64,000 nucleotides of DNA, taken from NCBI GenBank assembly GCA_017590115.1, contig JAGGNK010003335.1:4526001-4590000 (forward strand). The letters are read 5' to 3'. This DNA is from Montifringilla adamsi. Lineage: Eukaryota; Chordata; Aves; Passeriformes; Passeridae. The position numbers were made by a program, and so were the translations under genes. Below the pieces are notes generated by a model. That model was not told the DNA's origin. It searched no databases and was given only the letters and a program-made list of their open reading frames with translations. Shown piece after piece: positions 26,501-40,620 of the stretch (the stretch's first letter is position 1; each line of letters begins with the position of its first letter).

Positions 26501-28410
26501 CACAAATAATCCATAAAGGTGATTTATTATTGCCACTTGCTTTATCTTGGATGATCAAACTATAATCAATAAGAGCTATTAGTCTTTCAAGTTAGAGATT
26601 TATAGACCTTGGTCATGGAGTAATAGCCAATATGCACATAAAAATCAGTTTGAAAAGCCTTTGCTTTTACATTCATGTGTCCTTGAGACTCAGATACCAA
26701 ATTGGATTTCATATCATGAAACAAACTGGATTATAATAATCTTAAATCAAAGAAATCAGAGGGGAAAATGGGTTTGTTAACCTAGCAATTGATTTCTTTT
26801 TCTCCCTATATCACACTGGAGATCTGGCTACTCAGCATTTTTTAAACTATGCATGCAAAACAGCCTTTTCCACAGCTCTTCCCTTAAGATCTCTTATCCT
26901 GTGGTGGTTTAAGTCTTGCTTTGTAGTGTGTCAGGATCAACCCTGGGACTTGCAAACAGCCCAGAGCAGGCTGATTCCAGAACTCTGTGTATTGTATTCA
27001 TTCTTGCCACAGTGATTTGTACAAGTTACAATTCCAGCTTCCAGTTAGTAACTTAAAATTTCTTACAGTTCCTGTGACTTGAAAATTTGTCTCCCCTCAA
27101 ATTTAAATAATGCGAAAAATATAAACTTTTTAACTTAAGGTTGCCTCACTTCAGAATCATAGGTAAAATGAAATGTTCCATTTTTGGGGGGCCGCTGTTT
27201 CCTGCAGACTCAAGTCAATAGTGTCATATCCATTTACCTTATATTTAATTGCCAGTTGGTTTTATTATCTTTGAGGAATCTCCTTTCTGAATTCCCAGAT
27301 GATCCCTAATTCTTAATATGGAGAGCTGACAAGAAACACTGCAATAATAAGAGGTAAAAAAAAAACGGTTCTCACCTGCTCCAACTACAAAAGTACTAGC
27401 TGTGGTTTAGTTTCAGGATTAAAGGCTTGGTATGTATAGGTAAGTGGGCTGACAAAACTCTAAGTTCTCAGAGTTAGGAGATGCACAAATCCCCTGGGAG
27501 CAGAACAATTCCTGTGTTCTTAAAAATATTCTCAGCCCAGCTTTGTGCATTTTAATAAAACAAGGTAAATTAGGGTTCATACAATCTGCCTGCAGTCTCT
27601 GCTTTTCCCAGTGCTGTGTTTGACAGGAATTATGATATTTTGACTGTTGAAGTTTCATTTTGACTCCACAGGTGGGAGATGAGCACACTGAGGAAATAGT
27701 CCTAGTGTTTCCTTCCTTTCTGACACGCTGTGGCAGACAGTTGGCAAACTGCTGTTACATTAATCCTTCCACTGCAGAGAGTAAATCAAGTGTACAATGA
27801 TATCTGTACAGGAGCAAATTCATTCCATCCTATGGGTGTGTGATGGCAGAGGCATTGCTCTGTGAGTGTGTGTGAGGTCAAGGCAATTAAAAAGTCCTAA
27901 TTTTTGTGGACTTTTATTTATATATTATTTATTAGAATTATATACTTGGATCTATTTAAAGCTGTCTTTTGGCTCATCATTATAACCTTAAAGTGGAGAT
28001 TTCATACTGAAATTATAAATACTAACTTTTTTGAAGTAAGAAATTTGAAGTTTTCTGCAGATGAGAGGCTTACCATGTAGTTGGGTCTAAGCTTCCACTG
28101 TGTTTCAAGTCAAGAAATTATGCAAACATCAACAGGTGCTTCTGGGTTATTAACAAATGAACAGGTAAATTAAGTTATTAATCAGGTAAACAATATATTT
28201 AGTTTTCTTTTCACAATGTTGTTATAGTTACCCATAATACATCAACTGAATGTTTCATCTCCTTTCAACTGACAACACTTTTATCCTCTTTACATATATA
28301 AACTAATTTAAATTGTACTTTTATTCTAACATGGGGGTTTTTTAAATTATTTTCCTATCTGCTGCCTCACCAAAATGCTGTCACTAAATCTTTTTATTTT
28401 TCCTGAGAGA
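17514..28410. other. non-coding stretch, no gene seen
   Basis: AT-rich, CpG-poor sequence with one small tandem duplication (21970-22043) and a T run of 14 near 21477-21490. Open frames of up to about 141 codons on the minus strand (22608-23030 and 25033-25458) lack any recognisable domain or splice context. An acceptor-like site near 24384 is followed at once by an in-frame stop. I see no RNA gene. Confidence 0.6.
21970..22043. repeat. tandem duplication, 37-bp unit, two copies, each with a hairpin
   Basis: GAGATAGAACTACAATATGA starts copies at 21970 and 22007; the copies differ at one base (T to G in the middle). Each unit contains ACAATAT followed by ATATTGT, so each can form a short AT-rich stem. 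Near identity indicates a recent local duplication. Confidence 0.92.
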
Positions 28411-28537
28411 GTTCAAGAAGTGTTTGGACAATGCTGTCTGGCACATGGTGTAATTTTGGGGCTGTCCTGTGCAGGGCCAGGAATTAGATTTAACCATCCT
28501 TGTGTCCCTTCCTACTCAGGATATTCTGTGATTTTCA
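28411..28537 (+). mobile_element. CR1-type LINE, 3'-end fragment
   Basis: It starts GTTCAAGAAGTGTTTGGACA, then GCACATGGTGTAATTTTGGG, GTGCAGGGCCAGGA, CCATCCTTGTGTCCCTTCC and ACTCAGGATATTCTGTGATT. This is the same ordered set of blocks as the copy at 5517, and the two share orientation and length class. It is a 5'-truncated, decayed remnant with no open reading frame of its own. Confidence 0.87.
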
Positions 28538-31500
28538 TTGATTTTGTATTATCTGAGATAGTGTGCATAAGTTCCACTCCTAGGGACACACCAAACTGAG
28601 TTTTAACACACAGAGGAGAAAGAAAAGCGTGAGATCTTTCCTCTTCCCATTCATATAAGAAATCCTGGAAATTGCTCTGGATTGTTCAAACTTTCCTCTA
28701 GAAATAAAACTTTTCAGTTTTACCTTCACTGGTGAATGAGATGTGAAACACCCACTGGAATAAAGGATGATGTCTAAGATACCATTCCTGAATTTCAATA
28801 TGCAAAGAGATAAATCCGCCCCTTCCAGAATTAGGACACAAGGAATAAATTGCTTGATTGTAGCTCCTTTTTAGACTGGCTTAACCTTGACGTTAACCCA
28901 CCACTAACAAGGCTCTCAAATTGGTGAGAAACCAGTTTAGGCACCCAAGAGCTGAAGCATTATCTATAGTCACACGTATTAAAGCATCACTGCTCTACCA
29001 CTGCTTTTCATCTGAAAAGAGAGAAACACCTAACTTTCAAGGTTCCAGAGGATTTGCTGAATTTTCTGCATAACAGAAAACTCAGGCAACATTCTGTCTG
29101 GGACCAGGTCAACAGTATTTATTTAAACAACAGAAGATAGTTGCAAAAATATTTATTCTTCAATAATTTCTAGATGACAAAAATATTAAATAAAATACTG
29201 GTATGTGTTGGATGGGGTGATAAGCTGAGAGTCTGCAGCAATTCCTTCCCACCAGATGGGCTGTAAGTAGGTTGGAGTGCTGGCAGCTGATATTTAGGAT
29301 GTAATCTGAAGAAAGCAGGAAAGTAGAAGCAAGGGGCAGAACTGTAAAGTAGAGTGAAATGGAAATAAATAGAGCAGTGAAAGTAGAAACCTTGATAATG
29401 TTTTCTTGCAATATAAAAGCTGCAATTCCTAAATCCCTTAACTCTAGGGGAGGATGCTTCTTCCACAACTGATGAGTGAGATATAAAGGGAAATACTTTT
29501 ACTGGAGAGCAAGAGTTGTCCCACCACAAAGGGCATCCTAGTTTGAAATGTGATATGGCACAATGATATTAAAAAACAGCCAAAGTCCATGTCTGTGTTA
29601 AACAAACTGCTTTCTGCAAGGGTAATACAAATTTCCCATTATTAGAGTTTCATACCCCTGTGACATGATGTGTGTCTTAAGGGGCTTGATGTCTAGTGAG
29701 CAGCTCTAGCTCTTTCTTTGTTTTCATTCATTTGTTTGACAATTTATGTTACACAGATTTTGTCACCTACTGTACTTAATCCTCTAGAGCCTGGTGAAAA
29801 AGAGAATGTTTGTCCCTGTTTCATGAATAAAGCTGATTTCTTCAGATTCTCCAGGGAGTAAATGGAGACAAGTTTTCACTTTCAGTATCTGTGTGTTACT
29901 GCTGGCATCTGGCAGCCAGTGTGCCCATTGCTGGCAATAAACAAGATGCAAAATATACTGCTTTATTTGTAGATTGCTCTCCCTGGTTTGCTTCAAGTTT
30001 CCTCTTCTACCACATGTCACTGAGTTTGGGAGTAATGATTTGGCTTAAATGGACTGGTGATTGCTACCTGCCAGGGAAGCAGCTGGAGAAGAATAAATAT
30101 TTTCCTTCTATTTCAATACATGCTCATCTTTCACTAGTGTATTTTCTGAGGTTAAAGATGTGACTGATTCACCCCAGGTCTGTCTGGTCACAGCTGGGCA
30201 CTTTTTCAGTCATCAGCTGTTGTTTACTGTAGCTTTGCCATGTCAAGATCATTTGGTACCATTTGCTCCAATGGCTGCTACTGTCTTCTGGTATAAATGT
30301 TCATTAGCAGTGCTTCCATGAGCATTTCTCTACTCTAGGTCTAAAGCAGGTTTTTAAAAATAAGCTAACTTCCCTTTTAGTGGTATTTTCTGTCTTTCTA
30401 TTCCATTTCCTTCCCTGTACTTAAAGAGACAGCAGTCTTGCATGTCACACCCAGAGGTGATAGGGTTTCTCTCAGGGATTTCTGACAGGCTAGGAAGGCA
30501 GGTAAACCCAGCCTGACTCCTCAGATCTTCTTAATAAATCAGTTGCCATTCATTATTTCTAAACAAGTCTTACACCAACTGTAGAGTGAATTGTGCAAGC
30601 ACTCAGTGTTTCAAAAATCTGAAGGATATCTGTGTGGGGCTTAGTTTATTTATAAAATTAGGTACAAAACACAAAAGAATCAGAGTACCAGCTCCAAACT
30701 CACTCACGTGCCCAGGATGGAAAAAACTTTACATATAATCCAACATATTCTTTGCAGTTTGTCCCCAGCAAAGGCTGGAGTTTTGGCTGATCCTTAGCCC
30801 CCTGTGCTGCCCAGGGCAGTGTGCCCTGCAGCCATTCCCCACATTTGGAGTGTGGAGTGATGTCTCCAGTGGTGCTGGCTGCCTTCTGAAAATTTGTAAC
30901 CAGAGCTGTACTGTGTTAAAAAGGTCAGCAGCAGATTGGAAAATGACGAATGCTTTGGTGTTGCTTCATATCATTACACTTTGATCAGAGGTAAATAAAT
31001 TTGTATTTTAAGCCTATCCTTCAAGTTTAAGGCCTACTGATTCTATTGAATGATGTGTCACCAGATTTTTTATGACAGTGGTTTCTACTGTCTGATATAA
31101 ATAAATTTGGCAGACCAGGTCTGTGTTGCATCTTGCTTTCTTCTTGAATTGTTTGTACTTTTCCTTACAGAATGAAAAAAGTGTTTTGTCTTCTACTACC
31201 AAGCAAATGTCATGTAATAACTGAGCAATCTGAAAAATTCAATCAAATGTGTCTGCATATTTGGGGAATAAATAGATTATAACTCTGGAAGGGGTGTATG
31301 TACAGCTGAGAGAGAAGGGGGGTGCAGAGGGGACAGGCTTTTACCGAATGTGAAAACTGACCTTTTTTCCCCTCCATGAATCTGTGTGCAAGATCTCTCT
31401 CAAGCTGCACATATTGTACACAGGTTGTTTTCCAAAAAGAGATATTAAACTTATAGTTGGTTATTTTGCCAATCACTGAGAATAGGAATAGCAGAAGTGT

Positions 31501-33643
31501 GGTAATTCTCTCCTGTGGTACTAGTGACATTTTGTGTTTAATTTGTCTTATGGAGACTATTGACTTGAGATCAGATATGTCAAAAGGAAATTTCTTCTTT
31601 TTAAATAAAAAAATAGTTTTAAATCTATCTTGGTTTTCTATGTTACAGTCACAGGTTCAGGGGTATATTTACCACAGGGATGTGTTTGTGAGTAGCATGT
31701 TTATAAAAACAAATGTGCAGCTCAAAGAAACTTCAAGAAATGTGAGAAAAGAGACTCTGATGGATACAGTGGATAATGTCCAACATATTCAACTACTCCT
31801 GAACAAAAGCCAAGAAGCTAACTAGGAAACACATGAGTGCTCTGAACTTATGATTTTCCATATCAATAGGGAAAAATCCTGTAAACAATTAGGTTTTTTC
31901 CTGCTGTCTTACAAAATTTCAGTAATTGCTCCTGCTTACGTGTGTGGTCACAAAGTTTCTGTGCTGTAGCTAAATGCTGCATCACTAATGATCCTGTTTT
32001 GATTGATCTTAGAACTGAGGAGGAAAAGAGAATGATCATAGGAAATTGGCTTTAAGGGCACTGATGAAGGGCAAGGGATGCACCAAGTGACACCTGGTCA
32101 TAAACAGCATGTACAGAAGTGATTGGATTGAAAAATAGGAAGGGAGCAACTCAGTAAATAAACATTTACAGGCAGTGTATTCTTTACTGAATATTAATGG
32201 TTCTCTTTGCAGTTATGGAATGAAATCCATTATTGCTACTAACATAAATATTACCTGTTTAAAGCATTTCATGAAGGAAATATATATTTCTTCCATTCAA
32301 AATACAGTTTTTCAGAAAAATTAAAGTTGTTTTTGGGGAAGCCCACTAAATATCTGATTGCTTACAGCCATTGATCCAGGACAGAAAGTATCCTTTCACT
32401 TTAAATTGCCAACTTCATGAAGGAATTCTATTTTGTACTTCATTTAGGGTTTTAGATCAAAAATCCTTCAGGTTCCATATTCTGTATCATACAAAAGAAG
32501 GAACTGAATGAGCTCATTTTCTGTTGATTCATGAAAGAGGGTGGTGAATCTAGAAAAAAATTGGCTTTGTGAAGAAGTGCACAGGAGATGAAGTTGATTT
32601 ATCTCTGTCAGTACTTCAAAAGTTGTGGGATTCGGGCAAATTCCTAGCTCTGTTTCTATAATAAAGTTACAACTACATTTTCTTAGTCTAATTTCTTTGC
32701 AAAAATGATCTGCTTTATGATGCATAGCATAATAGGGATTTTCTATTAGTTAGGGCCTTTATGCAGGATTTTTAGTAATGATCTGTACACTCGTGTGCCA
32801 GTAAAGTAGAGTAAAATAAAAATTGGAATTAAGCACTGTATAGAAAGTCATAAAATGAAACTTAGACTGACTTCATTGGAGCATTTGGACAGGGGCTCTG
32901 AATAGCTTCAGAAGAGTTTGTGGAATTTTCCTTGAGCCTCAAACTTTCTGCAGAGATTTTTCTAATGTCTTTGCATGACATCTGGAAAGTCATAATTTTC
33001 CACTCAGTTCATAATTCCCAGCAGGAACCCCTGCCATGGCAAGAACTCCTAACCTGAGTTCATCATTCTGGAAAGTTCAGTGGCTGCTTGACAGCCCACC
33101 GCTCCCACAGCCTTGATAATCACAGTAATGCATATTCACTATTTGGTGTTTACAGTAAGAGAAGCTGTAAAATTTCAACTTTATCTTTTAAGCATGTTTT
33201 AACAAAGATGTTTCAGCCCTAGGCTGGACATCTGTGCTTAATTCTTCATCTTAGCCACCCTCAGCAGGGTGGGCATCTGTACATTGTTCCTTCATTACAC
33301 TTATTTTTCCTTTTTGAGGTGGGATTTAGAGAATGCAGGTGGAGGACCTCATTCACCTTTTCCAATGAGGTGCTGTCTTCTCATTTTATTAGACCTGTTC
33401 CCCATATGTCCAACAGCTAAGATGTGCCTTCTACTGGCAGTCTTGATTTGGCTCATTTCTGGTTTAATGTAAATGTTGCAGCAAACCTCTTAATGGCACA
33501 TAGAACTCTTATTGATTTATCTTTTCTCTCCTGCCAACTGCTGAATGCAAAGTGAAGAGGAGTAATTCCTTGGATTTAAGAGGATTCTCTACAAAAGTTT
33601 CCTGGAGGAAAAGGAAGGGATTTTTATGCAACGCTTACATTAA

Positions 33644-33668
33644 AGGCACCTTGTCTTGTAAGGTGCCT
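33644..33668. repeat. perfect inverted repeat, 9-bp arms
   Basis: AGGCACCTT, a seven-base loop (GTCTTGT), then AAGGTGCCT, followed two bases later by a run of five T residues. The stem-plus-T-run resembles an RNA polymerase III 3' end, but no A and B boxes were seen upstream, so this is probably chance. Confidence 0.6.
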
Positions 33669-34648
33669 GGTTTTTAGTTTTCCACAAGGATTTCCTTGGT
33701 CAGATTATATGCCTGACATAGTCTCCTTTTATCCAGTTGCCTTTCTTCTTCAGCTTAAAGCAACATTCCTGTGACTGCATCACAGAATCCAAAACAAGGG
33801 GCACTGAGGAATTGCTCTTATTCTTCACTTTTGTCTCCATTCTTTCTTTCACCACTTCACTCTCAGATTTAAACTGCTTTTCCAAGGATCCTCCTATGGT
33901 TTCACACAAGGAGAAAAAGCTTACATTGTCTCCCAATGCAGGGAAATAATGCTGAGAAAGCTTTCACAAATGTTGGTGTCTTGGCTATATTAGATTACTG
34001 TTTCCATGTTAACTGAATTCCATGCAAAATGGTAGCAAATACATGGTTGGTTTCTTGTAATGCCACTAAGATGCCCAAAGAGAGAAGTGAGTTAAGTGTT
34101 TGGTAGTTTTGGGAACAATTTTCATCATCTTTACATGTGCACTTAGGTCCATTATTTGCAGAGAAGCAGGATGCTCTCTGAGGCCATACAAAAGATGTAC
34201 AGCTGAACAAGAGATGGCAGATGTTCTGGGTACAAATCATTAGAGAGTCCTGACAGAGACTTTAAATAGTCATGAAGGCTGGCTGGATACAGGCTTCTTA
34301 AAAGTCCAACTGCTTCAAATTGCAGCGATGCTGCTGGAAGCTGCAGGCACAGATTAAGGGTAGTGGCTGTCCCTTAGGGCAAAATTCTCCACTTGAACTC
34401 TTCTCTGCACAACAGATCCTAAGCATGTCATGCCCTTGTTCCATGCATAGGGTTTGCATTAATCTCAGAGTCCCCTTCTTGTTTGTTGTTTTGTTTGTGG
34501 GTTTTTTAAAGAAAAGTCTTGCTCCCTGAACCAGTGGGGAGGCATGTTAGTTTCTTACTGTGCTAAATGCTAGAATCCACAACATCAGGTTTTGAACTTT
34601 GATATCCATGGTAGGGAAAAGGTGTGGGTCACACAAAGTCTTTGAAAC

Positions 34649-34667
34649 CCATGGAGTTACTCCATGG
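34649..34667. repeat. 19-bp near-perfect palindrome
   Basis: CCATGGAGT and ACTCCATGG flank a single central T. It could be a dimeric protein site or chance; no other feature surrounds it. Confidence 0.7.
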
Positions 34668-35635
34668 ATAATTTGATGTTGCCCAGAGTAGAATCTCTCT
34701 CACCATGTTTGAAAGAAACAAAAGATGAAACATTTCCATCTTCCATGAACCTCAGAGGAACCAGCCAGCGTGACCACAGAAGCAGCATTGCAGGAACAGT
34801 ACAACTTTTCTCTCTGCTTCTTTTGTAGACATGGCAATGGCCTTCAGAGTGCACTGTGTACAGATTAATCTATAGATCTGGGAATCCTCTTCACAGATTT
34901 CTGCTTAAACTGAAAGCTGCAGCTAGTCAAGGGAGGACGTAAGAGTGGATACAGAGGATAAAGACAGCTAAAAAAAATTGGAACAAGCAATTGCTTGTCA
35001 GAAAGGCTCTTCTAAATTGGAGAAAAGTATTAAGCAGAGTTCCCAAAGGGGTAGTCGTTGAACATAGTCAGTATCGAATGTATATACATGACTGACAGGG
35101 AGAGTGAACTAGTTAGTTGCTTATTAAACTAAATTTGGAGCAGCAGAGAATGAGGAACAAATAATAAAGGAGAATTGAAAGAATTCCAGACTTAAGTATG
35201 AGCCCCAGTGTATTAAATGAGCTTTAATACAGATAGATGTATACCACCATAGAGCAAGCAGGAAAAGTGTTCTAAACAACAACAAAAAAAATCATTTAAA
35301 CCGTAAGAGAATAAAGCTCAAGGGCTGTAACTCTTGCAGACTGAGTAGAAAGGTGCAAAGAACAAACAGCATGTCTTTATAACTATTGTTTCCCATTGAA
35401 TTAATTGATTCACTCAAGTAGCACCAGATTTTTATGTGCCATATTTACACACCTAATTACTTAGCCCACAGATTATTCCCAGTCCGTTCCTGAAAATATT
35501 TCAAAGTATTAGAGAATTGATTTGTGAGGCAATTCTAACTACTGATTTTTCACAACAGTAAGAGCAATTGGGGCAATTCAGTGGTAATTCTGTCTCATAT
35601 TCCATTTAGCCATCTGTAGGTCTGAAGCTATATGG

Positions 35636-35652
35636 AAAAAAAAAAAAAAAAA
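35636..35652. repeat. poly-A run (17)
   Basis: An uninterrupted run of 17 A residues. There is no recognisable retrocopy before it and no matching target-site duplication, so it is not called a retroposon tail. Confidence 0.95.
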
Positions 35653-37049
35653 GAAAATTTGGACTGTCAAAGAACCAAAGTAAAAGAGCAATATGTGTTT
35701 ATTTTCGAGGTGTATGTGGTTTTCAGCACAGTTAATAGTACACCTATGCTCTCAGGTATTGTGCTGATATACAGCCAGAGTGCTCTGGAAATCACATGTG
35801 TTGTGCTGCGGCTGCCAGGGGTCCCCTTGTCTCTCTATTGCCTCCATGTGCTGGATCTCCACTTCTCCTGTCCATGGATATAATGTGAATATATTCCCAA
35901 ATGCTGTCCATCTACATCTGTGTCCAAACAACTTCAGGGTAGGTTACTTACAGAGGCCCCTTAGCAGCAGAATTGCAGGAGGTACAGGAGATTTGTGCCT
36001 GCTCAGTCCAGGGTCTGCTGCCACAGCAGGGGCATGTGGACTCTCTCCATGGGCTTTGCCAGCTCTCTCTTCACCACGTGCAGCTGCATCCCTCCTTCTC
36101 CTGTAGGTGTGTGGACAGTGTCCAGACCATTCTCAGGGACAACAGGAACCAGCCAGGCTTTGGGGCAGTGACTGCACATCATCTCCAAGGCTCTTCCTCA
36201 TCTCCTCTGATGAAAAGACAACAGGGCAGTTATAAACATCCTGCTGCCTCAATCTGACAGAACCTTGCAATCTTTTATTGCTGGCATGAAAGGATCTGTA
36301 AATCCAAGGTCCTTGTCCTTTTCCTTACAGTGACTTCTGTGAGTTACATGCCCCATTTTGCAGTATTTCATTTTTACACAACCCAGAGGAGCATTGTAGA
36401 ATCATGTACCCAGAACCCTGCACAGAACTGCAGCACTACAGTGCTGCTGGCCAGGTGAGGCTCCAAAGAAATCAGTGCAGCGAGGCAAAGCATTTTATTG
36501 CTGTTGGTAGTGTAGTTATATTTTATTGTCTTGGCTGTCACCTTGGACAGCGTTTTTGGCACTGGCTGATGTGGGTTAATCATGGTTACTGGGGCAGAGA
36601 TAGGGTTGTGTATAAATTACTGCCATCAGCTTGGAGAAGGAAAAAAGTCAATAGAAACTTCTGATCATTTTATTTTCAGTTTGGAAATGGACTGGCAAGA
36701 GGTTTTGGTAATGATCTAAAAGTGCATCTTAGAAATGTTTTTAATTATGATTAAGATAGCTGCTAAATTTAACAAGATACAATTAAATACCAGTTTATTA
36801 AGTTTGAATTTGTTGCTGATTAGTGGTTACGCATGATGTAGGTTTTTAATGTTCCTTAATACTGAATAAATGGTTTGGATAATCAGTTGGTATATAATGT
36901 ATTAATCTATTTCAAAATGCAGAGATAAACATGCAGTTCTGAGCTGTGCATTACACCTGCCCCCCTATTCCAGAGCTGATCTCTTGCACTGGGCCATTTA
37001 AAGAAACTTCAGCAATTGTAGGACAAGGCCTCAGAAGTTCATTGAAGTA

Positions 37050-37122
37050 GGGATTTTTGGGGTTTGGTTGGTTGCTTTGTTTTCGTTTGTTTGTTTGTTT
37101 TGGTTTGTTTGGTTGGTTTTTT
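37050..37122. repeat. (GTTT)n-like T/G-rich tract
   Basis: Imperfect GTTT and GGTTT units with one C-containing interruption (TTTTCG). Three perfect TTTG units occur in the middle. It resembles the T/G tracts at 5.4 and 12.5 kb. Confidence 0.8.
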
Positions 37123-38758
37123 TGTATTTGCAGTCTGCTGTATGACTTGTATATGGCTGTGCTGCAAAGAGAGCAGTGGCCATTCAGAGACATGGTAGCT
37201 TTAACCTTTGTCCCACCTTGGGCTCTGCTGAACAGGATCCAGCTCAGCCTTAGCTATGGCACCTTCATTGCTGCTGCTTAATACTTCAATATATTTGTCA
37301 TTGAAAGCACTGTCAATAAGAACACATGTGGTGCCTTCAGGAAATCCAATTTTAATTTAGAAGCTAGAAGATTTACTAAATGTCTGCTTTGTTTTCTGTA
37401 TTTTAGAATTTACTTTTTAAATGGAATGCTTTGGAATACTGTTGCTTGGAGCACACAAGCTAATGTTTTCAATAATTAGTGCTTAACACACCGCTTCTTC
37501 GCAAGCTGTTGTCAGCTGTGTTACTTTCATGGGGGTTCAGAGCTTTTTGGAAATGTACTTTGTCTGTGCACAGGGTTTTCAGGAGGCATTTGCTGTGATA
37601 CAGCACTGATACCTTAAAGTCTGAATACTGGTGCAATTTAACTTTTCGGCGTGTTTAATTAAGTGCATTCAGATACCTTACCCTGAAGCCTCAGTGCCTA
37701 CAAAGCTCATGTTTGGGCTAGGTGGGTGTTTCAGCCTGGTGTTGTGCCTCATACAGTAACAAGGATGCAATATGCTTTACTATGAAGACAGATCTGCAGT
37801 TGCAGATTAGTATTTGCAGAGCAACAGATATCACAAAGCAGCATAAATAGATTGTTACATCCACAGAAATATCCTGCATACTTGGCTTTCCAATATCTTC
37901 CCCAGCTCTCTTGCCACATCACCCCAGGTCCTCTTACTGAACTGTCTCAGTAATCAGGAGAAAAACACCTGAGCTCTTCTCATAAGAGACTGTTGAATGG
38001 CTGGTAAGACCTTGAACTTAAAGTGTCTTAACAAATTGTTGTGTTACTTATAAGCCCTTTGGGAATTCTGGCCTACCGGATGCTTTGGAAGCACATCCTT
38101 CAGGTGCCAGCTGTGGGATGCCCTGCAGAGCAGAGCAGGGGGAGCATCTAGAGCCCCCTCCAAGGTCTGCTGCAATCGTGGTCAGAAGTGCCCCTGCCCT
38201 GTGACCCCAATCATCTTCACAGGATTTTGTTCCTTCTTACTTTTAACTTCTCATTATTAAGGTCTCATAGAAGCTTTTTGTAATCCATCAAATAGAACTG
38301 AGTATTCAAGTGTCCAGATTTAATCCTCTGAGTAATAAAATAATAAAAAACAAGAACACATATGAAAAAATAAATAAAATCTAATAAATATGTTACTTTA
38401 TACTATTTTGGCCATCAGAATTATCATATTGTGATCTTGAATAAGGGGCTTTGCTTTGGTTAATAAGAGCCTGAAAGCTTATCTATTTTTTTCCCTGGAT
38501 CCATCAGTCAATCCAATAAAAGGTCCATAAGTCCCTATAAACATGGCCTCATTTACATTCTTTATTTATTAAAGCTACATGAGAACTGTAACTACAGTTT
38601 CATTGAAATAGATCTTTTATGGAAGTGTAAGTCATAGGAGTCATATAGCCTTTTTCAAGGAGATATCCAGATTTGGGGGTTGGTTTGTGTGATGGGCTTT
38701 GGTGTTTTGTTTGCATTTTAAAAACCTTCATTAAAAAATAAATAAGAAAAAAACCCCA

Positions 38759-38776
38759 CAACAACAACAACAACAA
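38759..38776. repeat. (CAA)6 trinucleotide repeat
   Basis: Six perfect CAA units within an A-rich stretch that also holds AAATAAATAAG just before it. Confidence 0.93.
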
Positions 38777-40586
38777 TAAAACCCACCATAAGATTTATTC
38801 CTTGATTTTGAATTGAAAGGACAACTTTAATCTTTGGTCCTTGCTCTGTTACTTGGGGCTTTTTTTCACTGAGCTGCTTTTAAATTAGTGGTATATAATA
38901 TTATTGATGTCTGCTTTGGAGAGAAGCTTAGCATGGACTTTTCTGGCATGTCATTTAAAGAAGAATCCAAGATGAATTATTGTGTTAGGGACTGAGAGAC
39001 TTGACTCCTACAAATGAAACCAAAATGCCCTTTGATGTACTGCCACCAGGGCATGGTGTGGTGCTGTCCTTGAACTGCAGTGAAAGGAGTCAAAAATAAG
39101 CCTTGGAGGCAAAACTCAAACTCTGGTTTAAGCAGGAAGTCTCTATAATTGCTATGTAATGTAATCTGTATGTGGACAAAATCTTTTGCTCTTTCTTGGG
39201 CAGACTGCCCAGAGCAGAGATATCCCTCCAAAAGAACAGCAGGTGGTATTTTGGGTATTGCCTTTCTCTTTTCCTATTGATCTTTTGTAGACAATATGTC
39301 ATTCTCAAGAACATAAATCCAAAACTTTCATATAAAGACTCAAACTTCCTTTCAGTCTTATAAGTTCTTCAATAGATGGTGCTGAAAATCCATATATTTC
39401 AGATTTGGAAAGTGTTTGATCCTTTCTTTTAAGCTATACAAATAGCTAAAATTTAATATTTTCAGGAGAACTTCAGCTCACAGAAGTATGCTCCACAGTC
39501 TTTATTTTATCATCTAAGCCAATTCAGGCTTTGAGACGCATGGATTTCACAGATTTCACTTTATGGAATCCTGGAGGTGGGAAGTTATTGTAACTCTTTA
39601 GGGGGTTAGGGAAAAAGAGACCTCAAGGCCTTACAAGGAATAAGTAACAGATAATCAAACGGGAGAGTTATGCCTCATAACTGCTAACATAAACGTACTG
39701 CCCAGCTTTATCTCCTTTAAGCAGTGTAGAGGGATTCTTGCAGTCTTCAAACTTTGTGACTTAGTTGCATTTCCAAAGCCAAGCTGCAAAGTGTCCATCT
39801 GCCATTTTTTGAATCTCAGACAAATTCCATTTTATTTTAATTTTTTTTTGTTTCCTTCTCTTTCTGCTATGTTTTTTTTATACTTGTAGTTAGGGAAATG
39901 AATCAAAATCTGAACCATCACAGGGCTGCTGGAAGGAAGGATGACAGATTAATTTGGCCTAGACAGGTAGAAAACATCTGTGATCAGTGGTGCAATTGTA
40001 TTGCAACTCCTGCTGTGTTTTCCTCTTTCTAACCACACTGCCTAAGGTGTTCCCACCAGATAATTAGATTAACATCCCAAAAATTTTTTCCCCATGCCTT
40101 CTGAAAAAGAAGCAGCATAGCATCCCACCAGACAGATTGGATTTGATTGCTATTCTTAGATTAGAGAGCAGCAAACCACAAGACAAGAAAGCTGGGAAGT
40201 TGGTTGTAAAATTTAAATCAGGACTCCTGTCCTCTTTCTGAAATAATTTAACCTTGAGCTTATTTTTCTCTGAGAAAATTATCTCTGATGTCAGAATCAC
40301 TCAAATAATCACTGATGTTGCTTAGTCACAAGACTGAATTTGCTGGTTCATTAAATATGTCTTGCATTTGTGGTTTTAGCTAAGCCTGTGAAGAGAAAAA
40401 TGACTGCAGCTGAAGGAAAGCAGCTTTTTATTGGGTTTGGTTTAGATGTCCTTTAAATAGTGGGATTCTCCCCAAATCTGATGATAAGAAAAAGCAATTA
40501 CTGAATTAGTGGGAACATTTTTGAAGTCTGTTTGCCTACATGATTGATGTATGTTTCCCAAAGAGAGCATGAGGGGCGATGTGTTT

Positions 40587-40620
40587 AACACTCCCTGTGC
40601 AGCACAGATTAAGGAGTGTT
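40587..40620. repeat. nested inverted repeat (stem-loop)
   Basis: Outer arms AACACTCC (40587-40594) and GGAGTGTT (40613-40620) enclose an inner stem CTGTGC (40595-40600) and GCACAG (40602-40607) with a single-base loop. Five unpaired bases (ATTAA) separate inner and outer right arms. An RNA from either strand could fold into a bulged hairpin. Confidence 0.65.

Noticed and set aside
35636..35652. Poly-A run as a retroposon tail
   Set aside because: No recognisable source transcript upstream and no flanking direct repeat.
35780..36257. GC-richer patch with open frames on both strands, considered as a retrocopy or exon
   Set aside because: No recognised protein similarity, no poly-A tail and no paired splice sites; frames on both strands suggest composition.
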